From the NCBI RefSeq assembly GCF_015070855.1, contig NZ_JADDIX010000012.1:28269-60367 (forward strand): a stretch of DNA of 32,099 nucleotides, written 5' to 3'. Source of the DNA: Pseudomonas lopnurensis (GTDB lineage: Bacteria > Pseudomonadota > Gammaproteobacteria > Pseudomonadales > Pseudomonadaceae). The notes below the pieces were generated by a model. The model saw nothing but the letters and a program-made list of their open reading frames with translations. It was not told the origin of the DNA and did not search any database. The position numbers and the translations under genes were made by a program. The stretch's first letter is position 1, and the number at the start of each line of letters is the position of its first letter. Positions 15,883 through 24,500 of the stretch are shown here, in pieces.

Positions 15883-16743
15883 ATGGCCGAGCTTCTTTCC
15901 CTCCACGAGGCAATCGATCGCTTCGTCGGCGATGGCGACTGCGTTGCCCTCGAAGGCTTCACCCATCTGATTCCCACCGCCGCCGCGCACGAAATCATTC
16001 GCCAGGGCAAGAAGGACCTGACCCTGGTGCGCATGACGCCGGATCTGGTCTACGACCTGCTGATCGGCGCCGGCTGTGCCAGGAAGCTGGTGTTTTCCTG
16101 GGGCGGCAATCCCGGCGTCGGCTCGTTGCATCGTCTGCGCGATGCGGTGGAGAAGCAGTGGCCGCAGCCGCTGGAAATCGAGGAGCACAGCCATGCCGAC
16201 CTGGCCAATGCCTATGTCGCCGGCGCTTCCGGGTTGCCGTTTGCGGTGTTGCGGGCCTACCTCGGCTCCGACCTGCCCAAGGTCAACCCGATGATCCGTT
16301 TCATCGAGTGCCCCTTCACCGGCGAGACGCTGGCGGCGGTGCCGAGCGTGCGCCCGGACGTCACCGTGATCCACGCGCAGAAGGCCGACCGCAAGGGCAA
16401 CGTGCTGATCCAGGGCATCCTCGGCGTGCAGAAGGAAGCCGCCCTGGCGGCCAGACGCTGCATCGTCACCGTGGAGGAAATCGTCGACGAACTCGACGCG
16501 CCGATGAACGCCTGCGTGCTGCCGACCTGGGCGCTGACCGCTGTCTGTCGGGTACCGGGCGGCGCGCATCCATCCTATGCCCATGGTTACTACGAGCGCG
16601 ACAACCGCTTCTACCAGCAGTGGGATCCCATCGCCCGCGACCGCGACACCTTCAACGCGTGGATCGACGAGTTCATCCGCGGCAGCGAAGACTTTTCCGC
16701 GTTCCAGGCCAAGCTGGCCGCGCAGCAGGAGGCCAACCGATGA
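15883..16743 (+). CDS. pcaI: 3-oxoadipate CoA-transferase subunit A
   Basis: A 286-residue alpha subunit of succinyl-CoA:3-oxoadipate CoA-transferase, which activates beta-ketoadipate with succinyl-CoA. The length and sequence (MAELLSLHEAIDRF, then VALEGFTHLIPTAAAHE, FSWGGNPGVGSLHRLRDAVE, HAQKADRKGNVL, and VPGGAHPSYAHGYYERDNRFY) match the long CatI-type version rather than the shorter PcaI of about 230 residues in P. putida, so catI is an equally good name. The ATG at 15883 begins the family N-terminus; an upstream in-frame ATG at 15799 would start inside the operator region and is unlikely. The stop overlaps the next start by 4 bases (ATGA), so the two subunits are made in equal amounts. Induction through the operator just upstream is expected. 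Confidence 0.93.
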   Translation: MAELLSLHEAIDRFVGDGDCVALEGFTHLIPTAAAHEIIRQGKKDLTLVRMTPDLVYDLLIGAGCARKLVFSWGGNPGVGSLHRLRDAVEKQWPQPLEIEEHSHADLANAYVAGASGLPFAVLRAYLGSDLPKVNPMIRFIECPFTGETLAAVPSVRPDVTVIHAQKADRKGNVLIQGILGVQKEAALAARRCIVTVEEIVDELDAPMNACVLPTWALTAVCRVPGGAHPSYAHGYYERDNRFYQQWDPIARDRDTFNAWIDEFIRGSEDFSAFQAKLAAQQEANR

Positions 16744-17519
16744 GCTATTCCACCAACGAAATGATGACGGTGGCCGCCTCGCGCCGTCTCGGCAACGGTA
16801 GCGTCTGCTTCGTCGGCATCGGCCTGCCGTCCAAGGCTGCCAACCTGGCGCGCCTGACCCATGCGCCGGACGTCGTGCTGATCTACGAATCCGGCCCGAT
16901 CGGCGCCAAGCCCTCGGCGCTGCCGCTGTCGATCGGCGACGGCGAGCTGGCCGAGACCGCCGACAGCGTGGTACCCACCAGCGAGATCTTCCGCTACTGG
17001 CTGCAGGGCGGGCGCATCGACGTCGGCTTTCTCGGCGCCGCGCAGGTCGACAGGTACGGCAACATCAACACCACGGTGATCGGCGACTATCACCAACCGA
17101 AAGTCCGCTTGCCAGGAGCGGGCGGCGCGCCGGAAATTGCCGGTTCGGCGAAGCAGGTGCTGATCATCCTCAAGCAGTCGCATCGCACCTTCGTCGACCG
17201 GCTGGCATTCATCACCTCGGTCGGTTTCGGCGAGGGCGGCGACCACCGCCAGCAGCTCGGGCTGCCGGGCAATGGGCCGGTCGGCATCATTACCGACCTG
17301 TGCATCATGGAGCCGGAGGCGGGCACCCACGAGTTCGTGGTGACCTCGCTGCATCCGGGCGTGACCCGCGAGCAAGTGATTGAGAACACCGGCTGGGCCA
17401 TCCGTTTCGCTGCCGAACTGGGCGAAACCGCGCCGCCGACTGCAACCGAACTGGAGGCACTGCGCGCCCTGGAGGCCCGCACGGCCGCCGCCCATGGACA
17501 ATCTGGAGGTGACGAGTGA
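16740..17519 (+). CDS. pcaJ: 3-oxoadipate CoA-transferase subunit B
   Basis: A 259-residue beta subunit, the length of CatJ. It carries the active-site region [11 protein letters not shown], in which E50 sits where the covalent-CoA glutamate of family I CoA-transferases is expected. [14 protein letters not shown] near the N-terminus and [22 protein letters not shown] in the middle are conserved family segments. It pairs with PcaI to form the active enzyme, producing 3-oxoadipyl-CoA for the thiolase. The start at 16740 is fixed by the ATGA overlap with pcaI; a much longer in-frame extension upstream runs antisensibly through pcaI and is not real. The end overlaps the pcaF GTG by 4 bases. Confidence 0.93.
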   Translation: MSYSTNEMMTVAASRRLGNGSVCFVGIGLPSKAANLARLTHAPDVVLIYESGPIGAKPSALPLSIGDGELAETADSVVPTSEIFRYWLQGGRIDVGFLGAAQVDRYGNINTTVIGDYHQPKVRLPGAGGAPEIAGSAKQVLIILKQSHRTFVDRLAFITSVGFGEGGDHRQQLGLPGNGPVGIITDLCIMEPEAGTHEFVVTSLHPGVTREQVIENTGWAIRFAAELGETAPPTATELEALRALEARTAAAHGQSGGDE

Positions 17520-18721
17520 CCCGCGAAGTATTCATCTGCGACGCCGTACGCACAGCCATCGGCCGCTTCGGTGGTGCCCTGGCCGCGGTACGCGCCGACG
17601 ACCTGGCCGCCGTGCCGATCAGGGCGCTGCTCGAACGCAATCCCGAACTCGATCCCGCCGCGATCGAGGAAATCTTCCTGGGCAGCGCCAACCAGGCCGG
17701 TGAAGACAACCGCAACGTAGCGCGCATGGCCGCGCTGCTGGCCGGGCTGCCGGAAACCGTGCCGGGGGTGACCCTCAACCGCCTGTGCGCCTCCGGCATG
17801 GATGCGGTGGGCAGCGCCTTTCGCGCCATCGCCTGTGGAGAGATCGAGCTGGCCATCGCCGGCGGCGTCGAGTCCATGAGTCGCGCGCCCTATGTGATGG
17901 GCAAGGCCGACACGGCATTCGGCCGCACCCAGAAGATCGAGGACACCACCATCGGCTGGCGCTTCGTCAACCCGAAGATGAAGGCCTTGCACGGCGTCGA
18001 CGCCATGCCGCAGACCGCTGACAACGTCGCCGAGGAGCATCGCATCAGCCGTGCGGACCAGGACGCCTTCGCCCTGCGCAGCCAGCAACGCGCCGGCAAG
18101 GCCCAGGCGGCCGGCTTCTTCGCCGAGGAAATCGTCCCGGTGCTGATCGCCGGCAAGAAGGGCGACACCGTCGTCGATCGCGACGAGCATCCGCGCCCGG
18201 ACACCACCGCCGAGGCGCTGGCCAGGCTGAAGCCGGTCAACGGCCCGGACAAGAGCGTCACCGCCGGCAACGCCTCGGGCGTCAACGACGGCGCGGCGGC
18301 GATGATCCTGGCCTCGGCCGAGGCCGTGCGCCGATACGGCCTCACGCCACGCGCCAGGGTGCTCGGCATGGCCAGCGCCGGCGTCGCGCCGCGCGTGATG
18401 GGCTACGGGCCGGTGCCGGCGGTGCGCAAGCTGTGCGAGCGGCTGAACCTCGCGGTGAACGACTTCGACGTGATCGAGCTGAACGAAGCCTTCGCCGCCC
18501 AGGCCCTGGCCGTCACCCGTGACCTGGGCCTGCCGGATAACAGCCCGAAGGTGAACCCCAACGGCGGCGCCATCGCCCTCGGCCATCCGCTGGGCATGAG
18601 TGGCGCGCGGCTGGTGTCGACCACGGTGCATGCGCTGGAGAAGTCCGGTGGCAAGCTCGGCCTGGCGACCATGTGCGTCGGGGTGGGGCAGGGGCTGGCG
18701 CTGGCGGTGGAAAGGGTATGA
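17516..18721 (+). CDS. pcaF: 3-oxoadipyl-CoA thiolase
   Basis: A 401-residue thiolase that splits 3-oxoadipyl-CoA with CoA into succinyl-CoA and acetyl-CoA, the last step of the beta-ketoadipate pathway. The nucleophile C91 lies in [11 protein letters not shown]357 in [16 protein letters not shown] and the acid/base C387 in [18 protein letters not shown] is at 323-329. The length is typical for PcaF/PaaJ. The GTG start at 17516 overlaps the pcaJ stop (GTGA), with GGAGGTGA 5 bases upstream. The phenylacetate thiolase paaJ is a close paralogue; the position after the CoA-transferase genes settles the pcaF call. REP-like palindromes follow the stop. Confidence 0.94.
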   Translation: MTREVFICDAVRTAIGRFGGALAAVRADDLAAVPIRALLERNPELDPAAIEEIFLGSANQAGEDNRNVARMAALLAGLPETVPGVTLNRLCASGMDAVGSAFRAIACGEIELAIAGGVESMSRAPYVMGKADTAFGRTQKIEDTTIGWRFVNPKMKALHGVDAMPQTADNVAEEHRISRADQDAFALRSQQRAGKAQAAGFFAEEIVPVLIAGKKGDTVVDRDEHPRPDTTAEALARLKPVNGPDKSVTAGNASGVNDGAAAMILASAEAVRRYGLTPRARVLGMASAGVAPRVMGYGPVPAVRKLCERLNLAVNDFDVIELNEAFAAQALAVTRDLGLPDNSPKVNPNGGAIALGHPLGMSGARLVSTTVHALEKSGGKLGLATMCVGVGQGLALAVERV

Positions 18722-18772
18722 GGCTGGCGGTGCGCATGATCGGGGCGCGTAGGTTGGGGCGGGCGGCGTTCC

Positions 18773-18848
18773 GCTGAGGCGCGCAGCGACGAAGCCCAGC
18801 ATTCACCAACGCGTCATGCCCGTGCCTGTTGGGCTTCGCTGCGCTCAG
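18773..18848. repeat. Inverted pair of REP-like elements between pcaF and pcaD
   Basis: A unit at 18773-18800 (GCTGAGGCGCGCAGCGACG then AAGCCCAGC) is inverted against 18828-18848 (GTTGGGCTTCGCTGCGCTCA then GC). Shared parts are GCTGAG/CTCAGC, GCGCAGCG/CGCTGCGC and AAGCCCA/TGGGCTT. The pair can form a large hairpin and may end or weaken transcription from pcaF into pcaD. Confidence 0.6.
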
Positions 18849-18970
18849 CGCCAAGCTACCCACCGAACGCCCGATCACTCGATCATCGGCCGTTGCACCG
18901 AGCCAGACATCTCGCCGTTTTCCACCCTGCACTTGCGGGCTCCTTCATTCGAACGCATGAGGACTTTTTC

Positions 18971-19780
18971 ATGCCCACCGTGAAACTCGCCGATGGCGAA
19001 CTGAACTACCGTCTCGATGGCCCGGCCGATGCGCCGGTGCTGGTGCTGTCCAACTCGCTGGGCACCTCGCTGGAAATGTGGGATGCGCAGGTCCCCGCAT
19101 TCGGCGAGCATTTTCGCCTGTTGCGCTACGACACCCGCGGCCATGGCGGCTCCTTGGTCACGCCGGGGCCATACTCCATCGAACAGCTCGGCGGCGACGT
19201 GCTGGCACTGGTCGATGCACTGGGAATCGAGCGCTTCGCCTTCTGCGGGCTGTCCATGGGCGGGCTCATCGGCCAGTGGCTGGGCATCAACGCCGGCGAG
19301 CGACTGACGCGGCTGGTGCTGTGCAACACCGGGGCGAAGATCGGCAACGACGAGGTCTGGAACGAGCGCATCGAAACCGTGCTGCAGGGCGGCGAGCAGG
19401 CCATGCGCGACCTGCGCGATGCCTCCATCTCGCGCTGGTTCACCCCCGGCTTCGCCGAGCGGCACCCGGCACGGACCCTGCGCCTGACCGAGATGATCGC
19501 CAGCACCTCGGCGCATGGCTACGCCGCCAACTGCGCCGCCGTGCGCGATGCCGACCATCGCGAGCAGCTGGACGCTATCAGGGCGCCGACGCTGATCGTC
19601 TGTGGCCGCGAGGACCCGGTGACCACGCCGGAACACGGCCGCTTCATGCAGCAGCGTATCGCCGGCGCGCAACGGGTCGAGCTGGAGGCGGCGCACCTGT
19701 CGAACGTGGAGGCCGGCGATGCCTTCACCCGTTCCGTGCTCGACTTTCTCTTGCAGGCCGGTTCTTACAGGCCGGCGTAG
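18971..19780 (+). CDS. pcaD: 3-oxoadipate enol-lactonase
   Basis: A 269-residue alpha/beta hydrolase that opens beta-ketoadipate enol-lactone to beta-ketoadipate. The triad is readable as S95 in CGLSMGG, D215 in CGREDPVT and H242 in EAAHLSNVE. The N-terminal SNSLGTSLEMWDAQ with RYDTRGHGGS is the classic PcaD pattern. The start at 18971 has TGAGGA 7 bases upstream; an earlier in-frame ATG at 18893 has no such site. The gene is on the same strand as pcaIJF but separated by 249 bases with palindromes. pcaC, pcaB and a transporter, which flank pcaD in P. aeruginosa, are absent. The 3' end overlaps the convergent DUF3325 gene by 16 bases. Confidence 0.93.
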   Translation: MPTVKLADGELNYRLDGPADAPVLVLSNSLGTSLEMWDAQVPAFGEHFRLLRYDTRGHGGSLVTPGPYSIEQLGGDVLALVDALGIERFAFCGLSMGGLIGQWLGINAGERLTRLVLCNTGAKIGNDEVWNERIETVLQGGEQAMRDLRDASISRWFTPGFAERHPARTLRLTEMIASTSAHGYAANCAAVRDADHREQLDAIRAPTLIVCGREDPVTTPEHGRFMQQRIAGAQRVELEAAHLSNVEAGDAFTRSVLDFLLQAGSYRPA

Positions 19781-20100
19781 ACGCACGCCCAGGCCAGGCC
19801 GCCGGCGGCCGGTAGCCAGAGCGCCAGGCGCGGCGCGTACGGCAGGAGCATGAGCAGCGCCAGCCCGCCGAGGGAGATCAGTCCGAACCAGGCGACCACT
19901 GCCATGCCGCCGGGCCAGACGAAGCTGGCCGCATGGATGGACAGGCCGAGCAGGCCGCCGCCCAGCGGTGCGCAGAGGCGTCGGCAGAAAGCCGGCAGGC
20001 GCGGGCTGGCGAGCTGTTTCCAGTGACGTTCCATGCCCAGGCAGAGGCCGAGCATGCCGGCATAGGCCAGCAGCAGGCTGGCGATCAGTGCAAGATTCAT
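19765..20100 (-). CDS. DUF3325 family small membrane protein
   Basis: A 111-residue, very hydrophobic protein with about four predicted membrane segments (roughly 2-20, 45-62, 66-86 and 91-109). It matches the DUF3325 pattern (LLLAYAGMLGLCLGMERHWKQ near the N-terminus). Family members usually sit beside a PepSY protein and DUF3649 in siderophore loci, as here. The function is unknown; a helper of the PepSY protein in inner-membrane iron or electron handling is the reasonable guess. Its start lies immediately after the PepSY gene stop. It is the last gene of the minus-strand operon. Confidence 0.8.
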   Translation of the reverse strand: MNLALIASLLLAYAGMLGLCLGMERHWKQLASPRLPAFCRRLCAPLGGGLLGLSIHAASFVWPGGMAVVAWFGLISLGGLALLMLLPYAPRLALWLPAAGGLAWACVYAGL

Positions 20101-20101
20101 T

Positions 20102-21766
20102 TCAATTGGCCTCCGCCAGGGTCTTGGCCGCGCGCCGTGCCGGGCGCTCCTGCGGCGGTTGGCCGACTTTCCAGCAGGTCCAGGCCAACAGCGCGCCGAG
20201 CGCCACGGCGCTGGCCTCCAGCCAGAAATGGCTGCCCCGGACCATGCCCGCGAGGTTCAGCAACGGCAGGCCGAGGCACAGCGCCGCCGCCAGGCCGAGC
20301 TGCTCGCGCCAGGCCTGCAGCCAGGGGCGGACGATGGCGTGGCCGAGGGTCGCCAGCCAGACCAGGAAGAACACCCGCACCTCCCAGCCACCGCGCTGCG
20401 CCAGCTCCACCGGCAACAGGCGATTGGCCCAGAGCAACCCCACGCAGGCCAGCGCCAGCCCCGCCACCACGGCGATATTGAGGCGCTCGGCGACGCGGTA
20501 CAGCAGGGCGCCGACGGCACCTTCGGCCTCGTGCCGGCGGCGGCGCTTGACGGTGAACAGCACCAGCCCGGTGGCGATCATCGCGCAACTGGCCAGGCTG
20601 CAGAGGAAATACAGCCAGCGCATCGGGTAGCCGCCGAACTGGGCGAAGTGCAGGCCGGCCATGACGCGCTGGGTCAACTGGCTGGGGCGACTTTCCGTCG
20701 GCATGCGCAGTACCGCGCCGCTGACGCCATCGAACTGCATGCTCTGGCCCTTGGTCAGCTCGATGCGGTTGCCGAGCACCGGGCGCGCCTCGATGCGCGC
20801 ATCGCTGCGGCCGGGATTCTGGATCGACAGGCCGGCGACCGGCCCGATGACGCGCTCGGCCTCGGCCAGCAGCGGGCCCAGCGCCGTCAACGGTGCCGCC
20901 TCGGCCGCTGGCCTGGATTGCTCGCCGGCCCGGCCGCCCTGGCCATTCGGGCGTTCGCCACGTCCGGCCGGGCGTTCGCTGGCGCCGTTCTGCCGTTCAG
21001 CGCGTTCGCCCGACTGCTCGCCGCGCTGGGCGAGGGTAGGCTGGCGTCCCGCTTCGGCCCGCTGTTCGGCCGGGGCGCCGCGCAATTCGCGGAACAGGGC
21101 ATCGCGGTCGCCATCGAACAGCGCGTCCATCGCCGCCGGCATGTAGATGAGGTAGAAGATCACCAGGCCGGTGTAGGTGATCATCAGGTGGAACGGCAGC
21201 AACAGCACGCCGGTGGCGTTGTGCGCATCGAGCCAGGAGCGCTGGCCCTTGGCCGGCCGGAAGGTGAAGAACTCCTTGAAGATTTTCTTGTGGATGACGA
21301 TGCCGCTGATCAGCGCCACCAGCATCGCCATCGCCGCCAGGCCGACGACCCAGATGCCGATGTTGCGCGGCATGTTGAGGGTGAAGTGGAAGCGGAAGAA
21401 GAAGCCGCCGCCGGCCGTTTCGCGCGCCTCGAGGGGCTCGCCGCTGTGCGGATCGAGATACTGGCCGCCGCCGCGACGCTGTTCGCCGGCGGACACGCTC
21501 AGGCTCGGCGAGCGCTCGGTGGGCAGGCCGATGTTCCAGGTGCTGGCGTCGGGGTGCCTGGCCGCCAGGTAGTCGAGGGCACGCTGCGCGGCCTCGGCCT
21601 GGTCGATGAGCTGGGTCGGCAGTTCCGGGCGCATCCAGGCGTCGATCTCCTTGTCGAACACCGCCAGGGTGCCGGTGAGGAAGATGGCGAACAGCAGCCA
21701 ACCGAAGATCAGCCCGCTCCAGGTGTGCAGCCAGGACAGCGATTGGGTGAGGGTTTTCTGTTTCAT
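20102..21766 (-). CDS. PepSY-domain membrane protein, probable ferrisiderophore reductase
   Basis: A 554-residue inner-membrane protein of the PepSY-associated TM family. It begins with SLSWLHTWSGLIFGWLLFAIFLTGTLAVFDKEID, the family hallmark, with H14 as a possible haem ligand. Further membrane segments lie near 138-158 and 185-208, and several follow after about 385. GQRSWLDAHNATGVLLLPFHLMITYTG (174-200) is also conserved. Related proteins such as FoxB are implicated in reducing iron from siderophores in the periplasm, which fits the pfe context; that role is inference. Residues 231-290 form an unusual Arg/Gly/Glu/Gln-rich low-complexity insert (for example GERAERQNGASERPAGRG) in a periplasmic loop. 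The start overlaps the DUF3649 stop by 4 bases (ATGA). Confidence 0.85.
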   Translation of the reverse strand: MKQKTLTQSLSWLHTWSGLIFGWLLFAIFLTGTLAVFDKEIDAWMRPELPTQLIDQAEAAQRALDYLAARHPDASTWNIGLPTERSPSLSVSAGEQRRGGGQYLDPHSGEPLEARETAGGGFFFRFHFTLNMPRNIGIWVVGLAAMAMLVALISGIVIHKKIFKEFFTFRPAKGQRSWLDAHNATGVLLLPFHLMITYTGLVIFYLIYMPAAMDALFDGDRDALFRELRGAPAEQRAEAGRQPTLAQRGEQSGERAERQNGASERPAGRGERPNGQGGRAGEQSRPAAEAAPLTALGPLLAEAERVIGPVAGLSIQNPGRSDARIEARPVLGNRIELTKGQSMQFDGVSGAVLRMPTESRPSQLTQRVMAGLHFAQFGGYPMRWLYFLCSLASCAMIATGLVLFTVKRRRRHEAEGAVGALLYRVAERLNIAVVAGLALACVGLLWANRLLPVELAQRGGWEVRVFFLVWLATLGHAIVRPWLQAWREQLGLAAALCLGLPLLNLAGMVRGSHFWLEASAVALGALLAWTCWKVGQPPQERPARRAAKTLAEAN

Positions 21767-22050
21767 CCCAGCGTCTCCAGCAATTGTGGCCAGAAGCCGA
21801 TGACGGCCAGCGGCAATGCCAGCGCCAGCCCTGCCCAGGCCCGCCGGGCGCTGCGGCAGCCGAAGGCCCAGAGAATGGCCAGGGTGTAGACGAGGAACGA
21901 GGCCAGGGTGGCGACCACCAGCGCGTCGACCTTCGCCAGCGGCAACAGGCGCGCCAGCGCCGCGGTGAACGCATAGGTGAACAGGTAGCCGCCGAGCACG
22001 GCGGCCAGGATGCGGGAAATCACCGGCCAGGGTGGGGTAGTGGCTTTCAT
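21763..22050 (-). CDS. DUF3649 family small membrane protein
   Basis: A 95-residue inner-membrane protein with three predicted hydrophobic segments (about 9-32, 42-63 and 68-86). The sequence (RILAAVLGGYLFTYAFTAALARLLP... VDALVVATLASFLVYTLAILWAF) fits DUF3649. It is overlapped by its neighbours on both sides by 4 bases (ATGA junctions), so it is translationally coupled to the esterase and the PepSY protein. The DUF3649-PepSY-DUF3325 order recurs in Pseudomonas siderophore loci, which suggests a joint inner-membrane complex of unknown activity. Confidence 0.8.
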   Translation of the reverse strand: MKATTPPWPVISRILAAVLGGYLFTYAFTAALARLLPLAKVDALVVATLASFLVYTLAILWAFGCRSARRAWAGLALALPLAVIGFWPQLLETLG

Positions 22051-22958
22051 CGGTCGTTCTCTTCGGTTATCAGGCGTAGCGCCGGCAGGATCGATGCCGG
22101 CAGCATCGGGCCGTGGCCGAGGCCGGCGAGCTCGCGGTACTCGACGCGCATCCGGGGATAGGCGGACAGCCGCGCCGCCATCTGTGGCGCCGCATCGGCG
22201 GGGACGGCGGCCATGGCCTTGGCCCGAGCAGACGGCATGTCATCCGCTGCGCGCGGGCGCGCCTCATCGCCACCGCGCAGAATCAGCAGACGTGCCGCCG
22301 TATCGGTGGGCAGGCGCTGTTCGATCTGCAACAGCAGGCCGGACTGCCACCACAGTGAGGGGCTGGCCGCGATGTAGCTCTGGAATGCCTGCGGTCGGGT
22401 GAACAGGGTGTCGAGTACGAAGGCGCCGCCATAGGAATGGCCCCAGAGCCCCTGGCGCCGACGGTCTACCGGCTGGCGCGCCTCGACTTGCGGCTTGATG
22501 CGCGTTTCGATCAGTTCCAGAAACTGCGCGGCACCGCCCGCCGGGCGCCGTCGCTCGTCGTCCTCCAGCAACGGCTGGCCGGGCTGTGGCGCCGGCGTGT
22601 AGTCGTAGACACGGGCGTCGACATCGAAACGCAGGTCGGTGGCATAGCCGATCATGACCAGCAACGGCGGGCCACGCTCGTCCATTTCCGCCAGCCAGTC
22701 TTCCTTCAGCGCGGCCAGCGCGGCATTGCCGTCCAGCAGGTAGAGCACCGGATAGCCGGCAGCCGGCGCGGCGCGCCTGGGAACGGCCAGATCGATACGG
22801 TAGTGGCGGCGCCCGTCGGTGGAGTCCAGTTCGAAACGCTCGAAGCGGTAATGCGCCGAGCCGGTGTCGGCCAGCGTCGGCCCGACCTTCTGGCTGAGAT
22901 CGGGTTTGGCCAGGGCGGTCAGTGGCAGCAATGCCGCCAGTAGCAGCAGGGTTTTCAT
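22047..22958 (-). CDS. pfeE: Periplasmic siderophore esterase, PfeE/IroE-like
   Basis: A 303-residue alpha/beta hydrolase with a cleavable signal peptide (MKTLLLLAALLPLTALA). The nucleophile elbow GHSYGG places S175, and H282 lies in GLGHGPML. YPVLYLLDGNAALAAL near 69-84 and AASPSLWW near 197-204 are typical of the esterase D/IroE/Fes-like group. Such enzymes cut the trilactone of enterobactin, in the periplasm for PfeE and IroE, to release or weaken iron binding. The nearby pfeA supports that substrate. In P. aeruginosa the esterase gene directly follows pfeA; here a methyltransferase gene lies between them. The start overlaps the methyltransferase stop by 4 bases. Confidence 0.82.
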   Translation of the reverse strand: MKTLLLLAALLPLTALAKPDLSQKVGPTLADTGSAHYRFERFELDSTDGRRHYRIDLAVPRRAAPAAGYPVLYLLDGNAALAALKEDWLAEMDERGPPLLVMIGYATDLRFDVDARVYDYTPAPQPGQPLLEDDERRRPAGGAAQFLELIETRIKPQVEARQPVDRRRQGLWGHSYGGAFVLDTLFTRPQAFQSYIAASPSLWWQSGLLLQIEQRLPTDTAARLLILRGGDEARPRAADDMPSARAKAMAAVPADAAPQMAARLSAYPRMRVEYRELAGLGHGPMLPASILPALRLITEENDR

Positions 22959-24454
22959 CGGCCCACCACTCCGAGTCTCAGCCAGACGGCGAGGGTCTGC
23001 TCTTCGAAGTCGAGCAACTGTCTTACCTGCGTCTCGCCGGCCGCCTGCCCGGTGCGCCTCAGCAGTGCCAGTACCGTCTCGCGCAGCAGCTCGCCGCGCA
23101 GTTGCGGATGTTCCAATAGCACCCGCGCTGCGGCCATCTCCAGCAGGTCGACGGCAATCGGTGCCCCCAGGCTTGGTGCGGCAAGGTAACGATAGCCGGC
23201 TCCGTGTAGGGCTCCTTCAGCCAATACTCTGTTCAGCGCCTGGCAGCGTTCGATCGCAACGGCGCCGTTCAGCAACGGGTGGATGTGGCCGGCCCAGGTC
23301 AGCATCTGCAAGGCGGCGCTGAGGTTGCCAATCTGCTCCGCCAACGCCGGCCGACGCGCCAGCTCGGCGAAGCTCTGGGGGCCTTCGGCCAATGCCGCGA
23401 GCAGTGGTGCGAAAAGTCGCTCGTCACCTTGTACCGCACCGATTCGGGTGTCGAAGGTCAATCCGCCGTTGGCCGGCGCTCCCGGCAGAGCGGCCCAGCA
23501 GCTTGCAAGCAGCGCCTGGCGATGCTGGTCTGCCGTCAATGCCTGGGGCTCACGCAGGTACAAATCATGGCGCTGTGATTGGTTGCGTGCCATGTCCTTG
23601 ACCGTTTCTCGCTGTGCAATGTCGGCGATGCCCGTCAGCAGTGGCAGGCAATGGCCGGGCAGCGACAGGGCGTCGATGTTTTCCAGCGGTGCTGCGCTGC
23701 CGACGAAGTGGCAGCCGAGTTTGCCGAAATCATCGATCACGTCGCCTGCATGCAGTGGGGTCCAGTGTTCGCAAAGCAGTTCATGGGCAAGGAAAGCCAG
23801 GTCTTCGTCGTTGGCGCGCGCCAGTCGGCGTGCTACGTCCGGATGATCGACGAAGTAGCCGGCACCGGCACTCTGCCACTGGCGTAAAGCCTCCAGTCCG
23901 GCGCGCAGGCGGCTCTGTGGGTCACCCGGCACATTCTGCGCGACCTGCCAGAGAAAACGCTGCGCACTGACCATTGCCGACATGCCCGGATGGCTCATGT
24001 AGGCGAGATAGATCACTCCACCGGGCTTGATGTTGCGCTCGATGAAACGCTGGATTGCGGTGCGATTGGCCGGCGATACCCAGGAATAGACACCATGCAG
24101 GACGATGAAGTCGAAGCCCTCGGCGTCCGTCTCGTCAGCCAGTTCGGCGAAGCTCGCCTGACGGAACTCCAGGTTGTCCAGCGCTGCTGCGGCAGCTTGG
24201 CGGCGGCCATGATCGATATGCCGGGCATTGAAATCCACCGCGAGAAACTGGCCGGCAGGATTGGCTGCGGCCAGCAGCAGGCTGTTCAGGCCTTGGCCAC
24301 AACCCAGTTCGCAGTAGCGCAAGCTGGTAGCGATATCCGGAGCGCGCTGGCCAAGGGCGGACAGGACCGTCCCCAGCCAGCTCGGTGACAGCTCGGGGTG
24401 CACATGGTGGGGATAAGGGAGGTCGGCCAGATAGCCGTCGGTCCATAACGTCAT
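22955..24454 (-). CDS. SAM-dependent methyltransferase with methyltransferase regulatory domain
   Basis: A 499-residue class I methyltransferase. The SAM-binding motif CELGCGQGLNSLLLAAANP is at 48-66, followed by an acidic motif II (FLAVDFNARHI), and FIVLHGVYSWVSPANR matches the family in which a C-terminal regulatory domain (PF10119 type) follows, here about residues 215-300. A further helical C-terminal part of 150 residues is present. As I recall, the rickettsial outer-membrane-protein lysine methyltransferases belong to this family, so a protein substrate is possible; this is not proven here. The ATG at 24454 opens the family N-terminus (MTLWTDGYLADLPYP) and has only a weak GAAGAA site. 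The start lies 15 bases after the T run of the pfeA terminator. First gene of the coupled five-gene chain. Confidence 0.83.
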   Translation of the reverse strand: MTLWTDGYLADLPYPHHVHPELSPSWLGTVLSALGQRAPDIATSLRYCELGCGQGLNSLLLAAANPAGQFLAVDFNARHIDHGRRQAAAAALDNLEFRQASFAELADETDAEGFDFIVLHGVYSWVSPANRTAIQRFIERNIKPGGVIYLAYMSHPGMSAMVSAQRFLWQVAQNVPGDPQSRLRAGLEALRQWQSAGAGYFVDHPDVARRLARANDEDLAFLAHELLCEHWTPLHAGDVIDDFGKLGCHFVGSAAPLENIDALSLPGHCLPLLTGIADIAQRETVKDMARNQSQRHDLYLREPQALTADQHRQALLASCWAALPGAPANGGLTFDTRIGAVQGDERLFAPLLAALAEGPQSFAELARRPALAEQIGNLSAALQMLTWAGHIHPLLNGAVAIERCQALNRVLAEGALHGAGYRYLAAPSLGAPIAVDLLEMAAARVLLEHPQLRGELLRETVLALLRRTGQAAGETQVRQLLDFEEQTLAVWLRLGVVGR

Positions 24455-24469
24455 GTTCGATTCTTCGCG

Positions 24470-24500
24470 AAAAAACTCTGCCAGGTTTGGCCTGGCAGAG
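24470..24500 (-). terminator. Intrinsic terminator of pfeA, directly before the methyltransferase gene
   Basis: On the minus strand CTCTGCCAGG and CCTGGCAGAG form a perfect 10-base stem with a 5-base loop (24476-24500), followed by six T residues (24470-24475). This is a textbook rho-independent terminator, 41 bases after the pfeA stop codon. The next start codon on the same strand follows after only 15 bases. Confidence 0.9.

Noticed and set aside
17090-18802. A 570-residue minus-strand open frame opposite pcaJ and pcaF
   Set aside because: Shadow of two well-recognised genes with intact catalytic residues on the plus strand.
20159-21889. A 576-residue open frame on the plus strand opposite the PepSY gene
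   Set aside because: It is an antisense shadow of a high-GC gene: composition dominated by Ala, Gln, Arg and His, no family motif, and it covers a clearly real protein with membrane segments.
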